From Chrysaora quinquecirrha (taxonomy: Eukaryota > Cnidaria > Scyphozoa > Semaeostomeae > Pelagiidae): a DNA stretch of 64,000 nt. The notes below the pieces were generated by a model, which was given only the letters and a program-made list of their open reading frames with translations, ran no database searches and was not told the origin of the DNA. Position numbers and translations under genes: made by a program. Shown piece by piece: positions 1-12,046 of this stretch. The stretch covers positions 2,670,440 through 2,734,439 of the forward strand of contig JACTAT010000016.1 in assembly GCA_014526335.1 (NCBI GenBank). The letters run 5' to 3'. Numbering within the stretch: position 1 is the stretch's first letter; each line of letters starts with the position of its first letter.

Positions 1-747
1 GCAAAACAATACCTCGGCTTTTTCTCGAGCATATTCCTTTATAACAGAAGATACTTTTTTCAATGTGTCGTCATCCCTCACTGAGGTTATGCTAAGACAT
101 TTTATGGCTTTGTGGTGCTCCTTTAATTTTATGCAAGCAAGTGCAGCGATCACTGCACCTTGCCTTCGCTTTTCGACGTCTTTGATGAAGTAAACATGTG
201 AAGGAATATCTTTAGCAAGAATATCTGAGCACAGTGAAGGAGTGCTTTTATGGCATGCTAATTGCTGAAATATTGCCAATATGAGGTTACAGGATACACG
301 GTCCCCAAATTTCTTAACGGCTGCCTCTTTAATCTCTTTGTCGGTTACGTTTTTCATGAACAATAACAGCTTTTCAAAGGTCTCTATAGCATTTTCTGGC
401 TTATCCCAAGAAAGATAAGCCAAGCCTACTTCCATCAAGACAGTGAGCTTAATGTTCATGTCTTCATCCATTATTGCAACTGTCATCAACCTGACAAAGC
501 ATCTAAAGGCCTTCTGGAATTCCTTGTCAGCGACGAATGATTTTGCCATCCAGAAGAGACCCTTGGCGTACTTTATGGTTTCATACTCATCCTTCAATTC
601 TTCTGCTGCTGCAAGGGTCTTTTGTGCTTGAAGATACTTGCCAATCTTAAAAAGTTCTATGCCTCGTTTCAAATAAACCGAATCATGCTCCGACGATCCG
701 TAAAACGAGTCTTCTTCTTTTTCCATTTTACCAAAGTTTAGTGGCAT
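1..747 (-). CDS. TPR-like repeat protein, N-terminal 249 residues, runs off the window
   Basis: The minus strand is open without a stop from an ATG at 747-745 to the window edge, 249 codons. The start context is MPLNFGKMEKEEDSFYGSSE, so the second Met at residue 8 is also possible. The protein is an alternation of amphipathic helices with TPR-type spacing: residues of the form YLKRGIELFKIGKYLQAQ, then KGLFWMAKSFVADKEFQKA, then LTVLMEVGLAYLSWDKPEN, then CNLILAIFQQLACH, then AAVIAALACIKLKEHHKAI-like segments. Such helical repeats are protein-interaction scaffolds. There is no signal peptide or membrane segment, so it is probably cytosolic. The length of the open frame and its sensible amino-acid composition are the main evidence. 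I do not recognise the orthologue; the C-terminus that would identify it lies to the left of the window. Confidence 0.72.
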   Translation of the reverse strand, partial: MPLNFGKMEKEEDSFYGSSEHDSVYLKRGIELFKIGKYLQAQKTLAAAEELKDEYETIKYAKGLFWMAKSFVADKEFQKAFRCFVRLMTVAIMDEDMNIKLTVLMEVGLAYLSWDKPENAIETFEKLLLFMKNVTDKEIKEAAVKKFGDRVSCNLILAIFQQLACHKSTPSLCSDILAKDIPSHVYFIKDVEKRRQGAVIAALACIKLKEHHKAIKCLSITSVRDDDTLKKVSSVIKEYAREKAEVLFC

Positions 748-959
748 GGGTAAAGAGCTAAGTAAAAATGGAATTGCTTAAGAAAAAAATTATATTAACA
801 AGAAGAAAGTTATGTGAGCACCATGTTTCCTTCAAGTAGTTATTTGATGACGTAAGCAGAACAAATAGACTTTATTTTCGCAATGTCATTTCATGAATGA
901 TAACAGGCTACTGTCACCAGGTCAGTCTGGTTTCAGAGATCTCGATCAAAATTGGCGTT

Positions 960-1268
960 CTAAGGCCCCGTCTATACGGACATTTTTTCAAAAAGTTGCG
1001 TTTTCATGTCAGTGAAAACGTGTCAAAAATTTTGCGTACACTAGCGTTTTCGCTGTCCACAACTTTGAATTTTGAAATTCAATACAAGCCACCCATCGAG
1101 TTATTGTTATTGCTGCATCGTTTTCAAATATTTAAGTTTTCGTTGTCCACAAGGGAAAATTCCGTTTTCAAAACATTCCACTCTGGAAACCTTTTTTAAA
1201 TGTTGGCGTTTTCAGTCGCACATTTACCGTATCGCTTAAACTATTCCGTGTAGACGTTGCCACGGGTC
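960..1268. repeat. Short non-autonomous inverted-repeat element (MITE-like)
   Basis: The ends are imperfect inverted repeats: GGCCCCGTCTATACGGA on the left and the complement of TCCGTGTAGACGTTGCC on the right. The interior is rich in GCGTTTTC/GAAAACG motifs on both strands and can fold on itself. There is no coding capacity and I could not find a clean target-site duplication. Assigned on terminal symmetry alone. Confidence 0.35.
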
Positions 1269-1499
1269 AAGAATAAAAATTCTTGCTAGCATTAATATTC
1301 CCTAATTATTCTTTGAGCAGTAAAAAAATTTTTGAAAGAAACAGCGGAAACATTTTTGGATATACTTAAAAAAGCTCTTTCTGTCTGACACCTCTCAAAG
1401 TATAAACGTCAGAAACTTCTTAAATTTGTGGCGCCAAAATTGCGTTCAGTGCAACTTTTGATGTTCTTCAACCAGATTTCCGGTATAGAGTATGATGAT

Positions 1500-2700
1500 T
1501 GATACAAGGAGTTGATAGAACTGAGTGAATACTCTCTTTAACAAAACAAGTCTATTTTTCCAGTTCTTATCCTCATTAATCACTGACCGTTATCCCAATC
1601 CATTTGTTGTATTTTCGTCCAACAATGGTTGGCAAGATCACTTTAATCAATTCGACCATGGGCCACATTTGATTTATGTTCTTTGAGCCTAGTTTCTTTC
1701 TCTCTTTTCGATTGTCCTATATATGATTTAGGACAATCTCCACATGGTACTTTATATACCACGTTTGATTTTCCGCAATCGTCAACTTTGTTTTTGGTCT
1801 TGAAAACGACTTTTTAAGTGTATTAAGAGAATAAAAAGTGCACCTTCTATTTTGTTTAGACGAAGATCAAGGGATTTTTCAACTTGTCCTTCTGATGTAT
1901 GGAAGGTTCATAGAACATTTAGGCTACTCTTTGTCAGCCTCAGTATTCTGTCTAGGCTTTGAGATATTTCTCGCGACCTTGTGCATATCATCTTGTTTAT
2001 ATTCATTGGCCTTTAGAACGCTAGAGATTCTTTTGTACTCATAATATAGATCATTAAGATAACCTCATGATAGATTTTGCTCTGTCGAAGAAGACATGAC
2101 ACCATTTTGACACTGTCTGAGTGATGCGAGTCTACCACTGTACATATTGAACTTCAGTTTCACATGTAGGGGATTGACGTGCTTATGGAAATCTTCCATC
2201 TTGTCCCTCTTCACAATTATGAACACATCATCTGCTTAACTTTCCCATAATTTCGGTTTCTCAATGTATGAAACAAGAGCAATGGATTCTTTTTCTTGCA
2301 TAAAAAATCTCAGGAACAACAGAAGAGGCTCCATCTGTTTGTGAGATAAACTTCCCAAGTCGAATTCTATCATTTCAGTCAACGTATCTACAGGTATAGG
2401 AGTTTTGTTGCTTTGATTTCTGTCTTTTCAGAGTAAGTCACTTATGCTTCTCAAATAGTCCTTTATGGGCACGTTGGTATATAGAGAGGTGATCGTCGAA
2501 AGATATCACATGCCTTTATGTTTTAAATGTTATGTGATGACGTTTTCATTTTTGAAGAACATCAAAATCAAAGATTAAGGCTGATAGATAGTTCCCATGT
2601 GAAATACCTCCATCAAACATCATACCACTGCAATGAAAATGCTTTGGCATGTTGAAATTCAAAACTCTGTTCTCATCTACTATTGTCCACGTTGTCAATC
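1500..2700 (-). pseudogene. Decayed Penelope-like retroelement (RT tail and GIY-YIG endonuclease)
   Basis: Read on the minus strand, about 1775-1660 encodes VVYKVPCGDCPKSYIGQSKR followed by ETRLKEHKSNVAHG, a GIY-YIG endonuclease of the Penelope type with its Y-x-VPC, SYIG and R-x-x-EH landmarks. Upstream, at about 2240-2150, comes DDVFIIVKRDKMEDFHKHVN, which matches the segment after the YxDD box of Penelope reverse transcriptase. The order RT then GIY-YIG is that of Penelope-like elements. Stops and frameshifts interrupt the frame between and after these pieces, so this is a dead copy. The outer limits are approximate because no terminal repeat was found. A second, better preserved Penelope copy lies at 54345-55690. 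Confidence 0.7.
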
Positions 2701-5640
2701 AATTAGCGACAAATTTGTTGTCATGTCTACAGAGTTATAAATAGAACAATGAGATTTCTTGGTACCCTGAAAGGTTAAGTGGCTTGTGATTGTATTTTAG
2801 ACACACAAACAAAAAAGTTAGGGACGTCTACAATGTAGGCAAGCAAGTACTTTTATCACTTTATGAAAATGTTCTTTGCTGAAGAGACTTGCTTCCTTGA
2901 GTGCAATATCCACCCTGAAAGAAAGACCCGAGAAAGACATGGATCTAGGTCTTGCCTTTTGATATTCACCAAGGGAATTATTTGTTGCTTTGTTTGTTGA
3001 TTGTTGACTACTTGTTGAGATTGCTATATTAAGTCTGCCATATGAAGGGGTTGCTATATTAAAATCTTTTTATAATGAAAGTTTTGTTGGAAGTTTTGTG
3101 ATTTTTCTTTCTGATTTTCACTGTGAAGCTAGGAATCATAAGCCTACAAGATGCAACAATTTTTATCTTCTGCATGAAAACATCCTGAATCGAAATCAAA
3201 CAACCGGTGTTTCTTCTCTCATCTTGTTTTTCGCATCTGCATATTTCACAGTATTAAAGAGGACTTAACGTACAGTACTAAGACAGGTCTCAGACAGACC
3301 TGTACCTGTACAGTCACCACAATTCTATATACAGTGAGTAAGCATTACAATATAACAACTCTCGTACCAGAATGCATTACAAGAAAAAGAGTCAATTTCG
3401 AATAACTTGTTATCCATTCCCCGTTCCCCATTCCCTATTCCCTATTCCCCGTTCACTATTTTCGAAGCAGCCTCTATTTCGCTGGCTAACTTCTCACCAA
3501 TTGTGCAAAAGAATCAGCCACACTATAATCAGCTACGCAACACAATTCTATCGAATAGAAAGCATTCGTTTAAGAGAAAAACAATCAGGTGCGAGGTGCC
3601 CAAAGTTGGTATCCTTTTTCATAAGGTTTCTAAAGAATCTTCCTCATATATTACTCATTTCTAATGGCTTCGCTAATTTTTTTTGAAAAATTTCCCACTC
3701 CTCCGCCCTGATTAGGACCCCCTGCTTATTAGAATTTGTGATAATGTCTAAGATCGAAGGGGAAATCACTTTCCTTGGAACCAGACGAGATTTTTGGGAT
3801 TTTCACAGAAGAGCAATAGAATTTCTTGAAAATTATTAAAGGATTTTCAAAATAGCAATAGGATTTTTCAAAAAGTGGACGAGATTTCTCGGAGTGATTT
3901 GCCCCTTGCCTAAGAGAAGTGGATTTATGATATTAACGGAAGAATTTTCATAAAAGGAATGCGAAATGTGAAATGCACTCTGCAATTTAATTAAAAAGTC
4001 GCACTATGCTTTATCTTCATGAGCACATATTTTCCTGACAATTCTTCTACTCAAAAAGCAAAATTTGGAGACAGTTAAAAAGACATTGCGTTTATCGATA
4101 ATCGTGACGTCGTTGCTCTATACAGCCGCAAAAAAATAAATAAGCGTTAACTGTATTGTAGTCTATTACATTATGCAGAATACTTACATGAAAAGTTTCA
4201 GTAAGAGAACAAAAATTGAACTCGAATCCTTCTCCTAATTATAACTGCGACAGCTGGACAATGAGGTACCAATCCACCAGCATATGATTGCGGATAGATT
4301 GCGGAAATTTAGATGTTTGCATCTTTTATTCTAAACATTCTAAATAAGTTTATGGTTAACTGGACGAGAACAACAACAACAAAATATTTCTTTCAAATTC
4401 TTTAATAGGCATATTGAATTTAAAAGTAGAAAGGAAAGACGGGAATTTGAAAGGAGAAAAGCACCCTTAATATGCGGAGTCATGGAGAGTCACAGAAACA
4501 GGACCTTAAACCCGTGAAAGGATATAAGACTGTGGACCTTGCAGCGGAACCAAATGAAATCTTTTCTTCTCTGATAGCTTTTTCGTCCACAATTTTCCCA
4601 GTTTAATTTCTCCGATTAAGGCCTGTATCATTATTGCTTACTCTATTTATTAGTTTCTCTTTCAAGGACGAAATATACCAGGTTTTAGCCTGAATTAAAC
4701 GCTGACATTATATTCTGTTATGAAAGCAACGTCACTGCAGATTATTAAGTATAAGTAAATCAAGATAGTGAAAATCAAGATAGAGAAAATTTCTCGCCAT
4801 GCCCCAGCTGGGTGTTGCGTCTCACCATAAATTGTGTTAGTGATTTTGCAAAGCAATATTTGATTTCCCATAAACGTCTTAAATTGCGTCTTAAATTTCT
4901 ATTCGAAACTCATTCTGTCATTCTGTTGTTCCGCTATTCCGTCATTTCGTATGTTGTGTTTTTAAGATAATTTTCCTTTTTTCGTTGTCTGGCATGAGCA
5001 TATTATGCCTATCAAACTAAAAGGAAAATTGTGCTTGTATTATTCTCGTTCAGGCAACCATAAATGTTATAAAGCAAACCCAACAAACAGAGAATTTCAA
5101 TCCGTGATATCTTTTTCACCACATAACTGTGAAATTGCTGTCGATTTGGAAGACCAGTTGGACTTTAAGCTGCATTTAAGCTTTAAGTGCTTTTTAACTT
5201 AACTCACAACTGGAATGTAAGTATACTTCATATTACAAACTACATTTGGAAACTATTTTTTCAATTTAACTTGCGAGTAACCAATCTGAATGCAGGTCAT
5301 ACTCGTACACGTCAGGGCTGTGGTCGTCTTTGCTCTGTCTGTCTGCTTTTCTGTTTTCCTGTTGTCTACTCTTTACTCCTTACTCTTTACTCTTGTCTGT
5401 TGTCTAGCACTACCAATATGCAAGGCTTTAGATTATTCCTAATGCACTGAATAAGCCCTCCTCTCGAATTAGCCCCACTCATTCAAGAGTGAGGAATTGT
5501 TAATAAGCCCCCCTCCCCTCGAATAAGCCCCCACACCTGAAATGTTGGTGTTAGCCTTTTGAGTCCATATTGGCAATGCGGCATGCGACAATGCCTTTTC
5601 CCGTCTAGTATACCATTAGCTAGTTTACAAAACTGCATAA
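2700..5640. other. Non-coding interval without recognisable features
   Basis: AT-rich DNA with only short unsupported open frames. The single local feature is a C/T-rich tract at about 3410-3460 built of repeats of the type CATTCCC. I see no exon with convincing splice sites and no mobile-element termini. Confidence 0.4.
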
Positions 5641-5691
5641 ATGGATGGAAATATAGCTAAGACTGAAGTTTTTTTTCAGATCCAGAATAAA

Positions 5692-5955
5692 ATGGCTGCT
5701 TTCTATATTGTTGCTTACAAAAGCATTTGTTTTGATCGTGAAGCTCAAGGACTGAATCCAGACCAACAAGATTATGCTGAAATTGAGCTTGCGGTGGCTG
5801 GCAATGACCAAAGCGATGCTTGCAAAAAGGCTGATTCCAAGAAAAGTGCAGCAATTGTCTTTGACACCAAGAAAAAGGAGTCAGTCTATAGGAATGCGAA
5901 ATGCACAGACAAGAAGTTTGAAAAATTACAGAAGTGTGCGAAGGACAAGCTGTGA
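5692..5955 (+). CDS. Orphan 87-aa protein, paralogue of the gene at 25604-25867
   Basis: An 87-residue protein starting MAAFYIVAYKSICFD. I do not recognise the family. It has no signal peptide and no membrane segment; the C-terminal half is Lys-rich and hydrophilic. The start is fixed by comparison with its paralogue on the opposite strand 20 kb away: similarity begins exactly at this ATG, and both copies have a pyrimidine-rich TTTTCAG acceptor about 10-15 bases upstream, here ending at 5679, implying an intron in the 5' UTR. The two proteins share 71 of 87 residues without gaps, including the blocks QGLNPDQQDYAEIEL, ADSKKSAAIVFDTKKKESV and RNAKCTDKKFEKL. Conservation of the frame and start between diverged copies argues for a real gene. 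The frame upstream of the ATG (from 5641) is probably intron. Function is unknown. Confidence 0.72.
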   Translation: MAAFYIVAYKSICFDREAQGLNPDQQDYAEIELAVAGNDQSDACKKADSKKSAAIVFDTKKKESVYRNAKCTDKKFEKLQKCAKDKL

Positions 5956-6199
5956 GACTCATTTGCCTGATCACTTCAGCAATCAATTTTTTCAATTAGC
6001 AGCCTCATAGTATTTTTGACATTTAAATTCTTTACCTTGTTATGTTCTTAGTTTTATTTTATTGCTGTTGTTTTTTGTAGCAGTTGTTGTTAAAGCAATA
6101 GGCTTTGTAAGAGCAAAATTTGTTTTTTATTCTTATGCCAATGCCTTAGTTCCCACACAAGTAAATACAAATGGCTTATTTTCAACACCAATCAGCTTA

Positions 6200-6300
6200 C
6201 GAAGACAGCCGAATGACCATTTGAATTGAGAATACGACCTCTTTCTGTCAACACAAAGCAGGCTTTTTTGTTTTTTTTCGTGGACAGATTCATTTCTAAA
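6200..6300. repeat. Copy of a dispersed SINE-like repeat
   Basis: The core TCTGTCAACACAAAGCAGGC followed by a T-rich tract and GACAGATTC recurs at about 9783-9998 and 39870-40020, with about 70 % similarity by eye. The copy at 9783-9998 is missing from the otherwise matching duplicated segment at 28170, which shows that it is an insertion. No tRNA-type promoter box is clear. Confidence 0.35.
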
Positions 6301-6539
6301 CAATGAAATTAGACAGGGAAATTACTGTAACCATCTAGCAAACTGGGTAACCGAAAATTTTATTGTTGCTATTACTTAACTATACTATTGCGGATATTTT
6401 GGCACTTGGGACATTTTTTTGTAACTACCAGATGTCACGTGATCGATGACGTATGTAGTTGCCGGTCAGTAAAAAATCAACGTCAAGATATTTTAAACTT
6501 TAGTAAACCATATGAAAGAGCGTCAAAAATGGAGCAAAA

Positions 6540-9030
6540 TATTATAAGGCATGCCTTGTATTTGAGCTTCGGATACAAAGTTATGCACAGTTAAAAATGT
6601 GCTCCTCCGCAGAGGCTCAAATTTTTTGAGCTTTCAAAATTCATTCTGTCATCTGTCTGAAGCAAAACTTCTGTCTTGTACACTTTGCTGAGGTATCATG
6701 GATGTGCAAGAGGTGCGAAACTGTCCGAAAAACTTAGATTCATAGTGAAAATTGTCAACCAATTTCAACGTTTTACCATAACTATTCCTATTTAAGGTAC
6801 ATAAATGCTACCAACTTGTAAGAGAATCTTAGATCCGTAGTTGTGAGAAGTCAGTCAAAATTCATATCCCTTGAGAAGCAGAAAGTTTCGGAGATTGTGT
6901 TCGACTTTCCGTTTATGTATTGCCTTTAGACTGTAGACTCTTTATGTACTCTACGTCTATCGTTTTGTACTGTATGATTCCTTACGTACTTTTTGTTGCG
7001 ACCATAATTTATCGCCAGTATTTTCTGGCCAACATACTATACATCGTGCGTCTAGAACTTGTAGCTCAACCCTGAATTTCATCCAGCGCAGTAAAGCGTG
7101 GTATCAGTCGCACAAGTCTCCACTGCAGCTCCATTGCGAGACCTTTTGCAAAGAAGAATAGCAGAATGTGAGTGTGAATTGTGAGAAAGCGCACTGGTAT
7201 CAAGTTGCGTTCATGATAATGTTCTTTGGCTGCTTTATTAGAAGCGCCATTGACATCATCTGCTCTTTTCTTTGGTTGTATTTCTCTTCTTGTTGTTCTA
7301 ATTTTACATTTGCCATTTACATTCCATACCAAATGCAACATCGGCTTCTTGAAATTATATGTAGACCGTTTCGCGACATGGTAACTTATGATGTTTATGC
7401 TTGAACTATTTAATCTGATGAAGCCAATGGATATCTGTGCGGACCCTGATAATGGAGACTGGGTGACTATCGAACTGCATAGTCGGAAAACAGGTTGACG
7501 TTCCCGTACAGTAATTACATATATGAAAGCAATTAGTCCTCATAAAGTTTCTAAAGAGAATGAACCCGAACCTGAGCACCAAGCGGAGCAGGGTGAATCG
7601 TAGAGCAAATAGCAGCCAGTTTCAACGTTAGCGTTCCTTTTTGGAGAATTATTGTGTATTTTTTCAATCAGATTAGGTATATCAAACAGGCGAACAGCAA
7701 TCCCAAAGTCTTACTTAACGAACTTTTCATCTTTAAGGTCAAAAATTCAAAGTCCATTTCTAAGTTTAGCAAATTTAGCGCTGCTTACAGTATTAATTGA
7801 CTTGATCTTCAGCTTTTCCGAGGTTGTTGTTATGAACTCTAACTCATTCTTTCCCGGTTCACTATGTAAGCATTGTTTCTTTTGATGATGGTATACGCGT
7901 TTCTAGCGGAATTAGACCATTTTTCACTGGGAACATAAAGCAATCAGGTTAATCAGCCGCTTTCTTTTTGCTTCGCTATGAGTTGGTTTGTCATCATACT
8001 CTGTGGATACATTTGCCATTTTTTTGCCAGCTTAAAGCTTTCATCTCTCAGGGACGACAAATTTGGGAGATTCCAAAATTGCGCTGAATAATCAGCTGAA
8101 ACATGTATTATAAGTTCAAATCTATTGTCGTTGTTTTTGAAGTTCGTATCTCATATTCTGTTGCTTGGAAATATACCTGTTTCCATTTGAGCATTTTCGA
8201 AAACGCAGACGCAGTGCCAAGATCTGACGATGCGCAAGTGAGTCAGCTTTAAGCGCTCTTCCAAGCGTCTGAAGTTCAGACCAACGGTGCACTGTCCCAA
8301 ATGGAAACCAGCTGATATCGGAAAGGGCTCCCCTGTATACGCTTCAAGAGATGACGAAAAAAATTAAGTAATGGCGGACAATAATTAGTCCTGGAAGGTT
8401 TCTCCTGAGCTACAACTTGACGAACAGTATATGAAATAGCTGACACTCTTTCAAAATAGAAACAGGTTTTTCAGGACCTGATTTCTTGACTATTGCTTCG
8501 CATTGAGTTGGTTTTATCGTTACTATCGTTTTATCGTTGAGTTGGGCGTATAGCGCTTAAAAAATCATAAGAGCAACACATAGTTGCAAAGTTTCGGCTT
8601 GCTTGAGGCAACAGAACTGATTGACTTCTCATGACTACGAATCTAAGTTTCTCCTTCAAATTGGTACCATTTATGTACCTTAAATAGGAATAGTTATAGG
8701 AGTAGACGTTGAAATTGGACAGGCGTACATTGCATTACCTAAGTATCATTGGAAAAGCATATGAAATCAAGTCGCGAGTTTTTCGCCTTGTTCAGTAGGT
8801 AAGAAGAACGTCTGGTTGACAATTTTCACTATGAATCTAAATTTGTCGGCCAGTTTCGCACCTCTTGCACATCCCTGATACCTCAACAAAGTGTACAAGA
8901 CAGAAGTTTTGCTTCAGACAGATGACAGAATGAATTTTTAAAGCTCAAAAAATTTGAGCCTCTGCGGAGGAGCACATTTTTAACTGTGCACAACTTTGTA
9001 TCCGTAGCTCAAATGCAAGGCCCATAATCT
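6540..9030. mobile_element. Non-autonomous element with long inverted arms
   Basis: The left arm (about 6540-6880) reappears inverted at about 8600-9030. Both arms contain GCCTT-TATTTGAGC-type ends, then a block with GCTCCTCCGCAGAGGCTCAA, a block with CTTGTACACTTTG, and a block with CTATTTAAGGTACATAAATG, in mirror order. The arms differ by scattered substitutions, so the insertion is old. The interior has no recognisable transposase and contains a further small hairpin (about 8175-8315) with ends GTTTCCATTTGAGC and CCCAAATGGAAAC. No target-site duplication was identified, so the superfamily is open. Confidence 0.5.
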
Positions 9031-9362
9031 TGGTGATTTAGTAAATGTTTTTCTGTTGCCTTCGCATTTAACAGAAAACGCAGCAGAATGGCGACAAAAA
9101 TGTGTCAACCCATGTTATAATGTGTGGCGGCCAATTATAGCTAATATCCGGTCGATCACCCCATTGCGACGCCGTTTTTTGAAAAGGCAGGCGCTTTGCA
9201 GAACCAGTACTCGAAAATGTTCTAATATAAAACTCATATGCTCAAAATATTTTCCACTTTTTAATACAGCTCTAAAGTTAAGTAAAGTTGCAAAATTTTC
9301 TTCAAAATCCAGTTCGTTTTATTTACTATAGATTCTTACAGTTTCAAATATTTCATAAAACT

Positions 9363-9504
9363 TCAAATATTTCCAAGATATATAAACTCATCATCAATGG
9401 TTGATTCATCGGTACCATGTTCAATATGCTCTGTTTGCGTGTCTTGATCATGCACACGTGTCATCAGCTTGGCCGACTTGATTTCTTCAACTGTCTCCAT
9501 TAAC
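9363..9504 (-). pseudogene. Exon-like terminal segment of a duplicated minus-strand gene, copy A
   Basis: After an AAAG acceptor at 9505-9506 the minus strand reads LMETVEEIKSAKLMTRVHDQ, continues DTQTEHIEHGTDESTIDDEF and ends IYLGNI-stop. The paralogous segment at 27789-27933 has a CAG acceptor at the same place and reads LMKTVEEIKSTKLITCMHDQ with a slightly different C-terminus. The acidic C-terminal peptide and shared acceptor look like a last exon. Upstream paralogous stretches (minus strand of 10480-10690: SKTFHQYCCRLRHNGTECYQ) also look exonic. Other parts of copy A carry in-frame stops, so I treat it as a likely pseudogene. Family not recognised. Confidence 0.35.
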
Positions 9505-12046
9505 CTTTAAATAGAACAATCTTTATACTGCAATACTGTACAATATACAATACACTGTATTTCCTGGGGGCCATCGCCAATGAGGGGTTGAGAGCAAGTG
9601 ACTAATCATGGACTTTGACTTAAGGATTAAGAAAGGCAAAAGAGTTAACAAAAATGATGGTTATTAATAAGATAAGAAGACAGAAAATTAAATATTGGCA
9701 AAAGATTAGGAGAGCTATTCAACCAGAAACAGTGGTAAGTCTGTGGCGGTAAATATGGCCAGTTGTAAATCAAAATACGTTAATCAGAAACATGAAGCTT
9801 AAATGGCATTGTGATTTGAACAAAATCAGCACACAGGGTACAGTGAGGTTACCAAAATATCTTGTCGAACAGTCCAAAGAGAATACAAACTTTTGTCTGT
9901 CTACACAGTACTGGCTTTTTTGTTTTACCGGCACCGGCAGATTCAAAAACTCGTAGATGAAACAAAACCTTACCAAGATGTTCAGAGCCATTCTTCACTG
10001 GAACTTCAAGTTAAGTTTGGATGTATAAGCAAATGTTAGCATATGACAGCTTTATGTTTAATAATGTTTTGCTCTTTGGAGATGGAGAAATTGATTTTGA
10101 CAAACATTAGCCGCAACGTGTTGGTTTGTCCTATTTGGAAATTGTCGAGAGAACGAACAACGGGATTTGCATTACATTACAAAAATTCATAAATAACAAA
10201 GTTTCGTTGTGCAGTAGGTACGCAGTCCTTATAGGTTGATGCGAGAGTTTTCCGTGTGTTGCCACTGAAATAACAGCGAAACACAGCAAAGGTCAAGCCA
10301 TTTTATTTGCTTTTCGAGTCAATTACATATCGATATATTGCCAATTAACGGCATTTGGGACACTCACTCTGATAAAGCACATTTGATTAGCCGAAGAATA
10401 AAGAAACAATACCATACCCTAAGTTCGGGATAACAATTTTCAAAGGATAAAGATTCCATTTTGTCTAACTACACCTCAAGTTTAGATTTAGGACAGACCA
10501 AAAGTGCCCGATTGGTTTACCTTTTTTTTAGATTTATTTTTTACAAGTTTTGGATAAAAGAGATTACGTATTTCTTTTACGCTAGTAGGTTTTACCAGGG
10601 GAGCTTGGTAACATTCTGTTCCGTTGTGACGAAGTCTGCAACAATATTGGTGGAAGGTTTTACTTTGGACAAAAGAGGAAAAAAACTCCTTTTCTTGACT
10701 TTTTTGCAGTAAGAATTGAAGCGAATTTCTTACCAGAGTATATCGGTAGACGAGCTTTAGAGACCTTGGTATTCTAAGGACACTGTTTACAAGAAGGATG
10801 AAGTGGAACCCCATACAAGCCGCCAGAATAGTTATTGAGTGACAGCATCATTTTCTCTGGAAATGAGCAAAACCGAACTGAAATTTTTAAACAGCAAAGG
10901 AAAGAAAGAAGATGCCCTTTTGTGCTACAGAAAAGCCCAACAAATTTCTAAAATCCTCCTCGGTACTTGTGATGCCACTCCACAGAACTAATAAAATAAA
11001 TTCACAACACAGAACATCTGTTTTGAACTGATGAAATCTCTTCACGATAGTGAATATCTTGCAAAGTATTGGTAATATCCTTGCACGGTATAGGAGCATC
11101 CTCGATGAAATTTATGCCATCACTCCATTTTATGGATCATCCTATATTGTACTGATTTTATTCCTCCACTGTACTATACTCTTACAGAAATCAAAAGAAT
11201 CCCCTGCCTGGAATAAAATAAATCCTCTTTTCCTCGCCTTCAAGATATATATTACTGTTATCATACAAACCTTTTCATTTTGGCATCCAGAATATCATTC
11301 TTTGATGTGTTTCTAAAACAACAATCAAAGAAAAAATTAAAGTTGATTACCAAGGAAATTGAATTTAAGACCAGTATTTCTCGTCTCATTTGACATATTG
11401 CATCTCTTGGTCCTCGACCCTCACTGAATCCTTGCTGAGCCCTGCAAGATGAATCTGGTTTAGAATTGAATGGAATGATTATCAACAACATAAGATTTGC
11501 TGATGCCACCGTATTGCTTGCTAGCACAGAAGAAGATTTACAAAGAATAATTGATAAGGTAATGAAAGAAAATAATAATAAATGAAAGTTAGCATATGGT
11601 ATGGAGTTGAATGCAAAAAAGACAAAGTTATGGTCATGGAAAAACAGCCAGGGACGAAAATCGTAATCAAATCAACTGGAGTGGCATTAAATCGAGTAAA
11701 GCAATAAAATTATCCTGGCACACAAAGAAGACGCCAAATGCTCACCTAATGCTAGATGCTAATATTGTAAAGAAATCATTCTAGGAATTAAAGGAAGTCA
11801 TGAAAAGCAATATTAATATGAATACTAAGAAAAGGTTACTGAAGACATATACATTTCACAGTTAACGTACGGCTGTGAAGCATGGGAAATAGGTAAAGAA
11901 GCTTCAGGAAGGATAAATGCATTTGAAACTTGGTGTTACTGGAGAATATTATCAATTAGCTGGATAAAGAAAGTTACGAACAAAGAGATATTTGACAGAA
12001 TAAAGAAAAACCAAATCTGAGGCAAATCCAAGACAGATCACCCAAC

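Noticed and set aside
5641..5691. Upstream start for the 87-aa protein
   Set aside because: The extra codons cross a TTTTTTCAG acceptor and are not shared with the paralogue.
7066..7404. Overlapping 78- and 91-codon frames on opposite strands
   Set aside because: They lie in the interior of an inverted-repeat element, with no motif and no support from a second copy.
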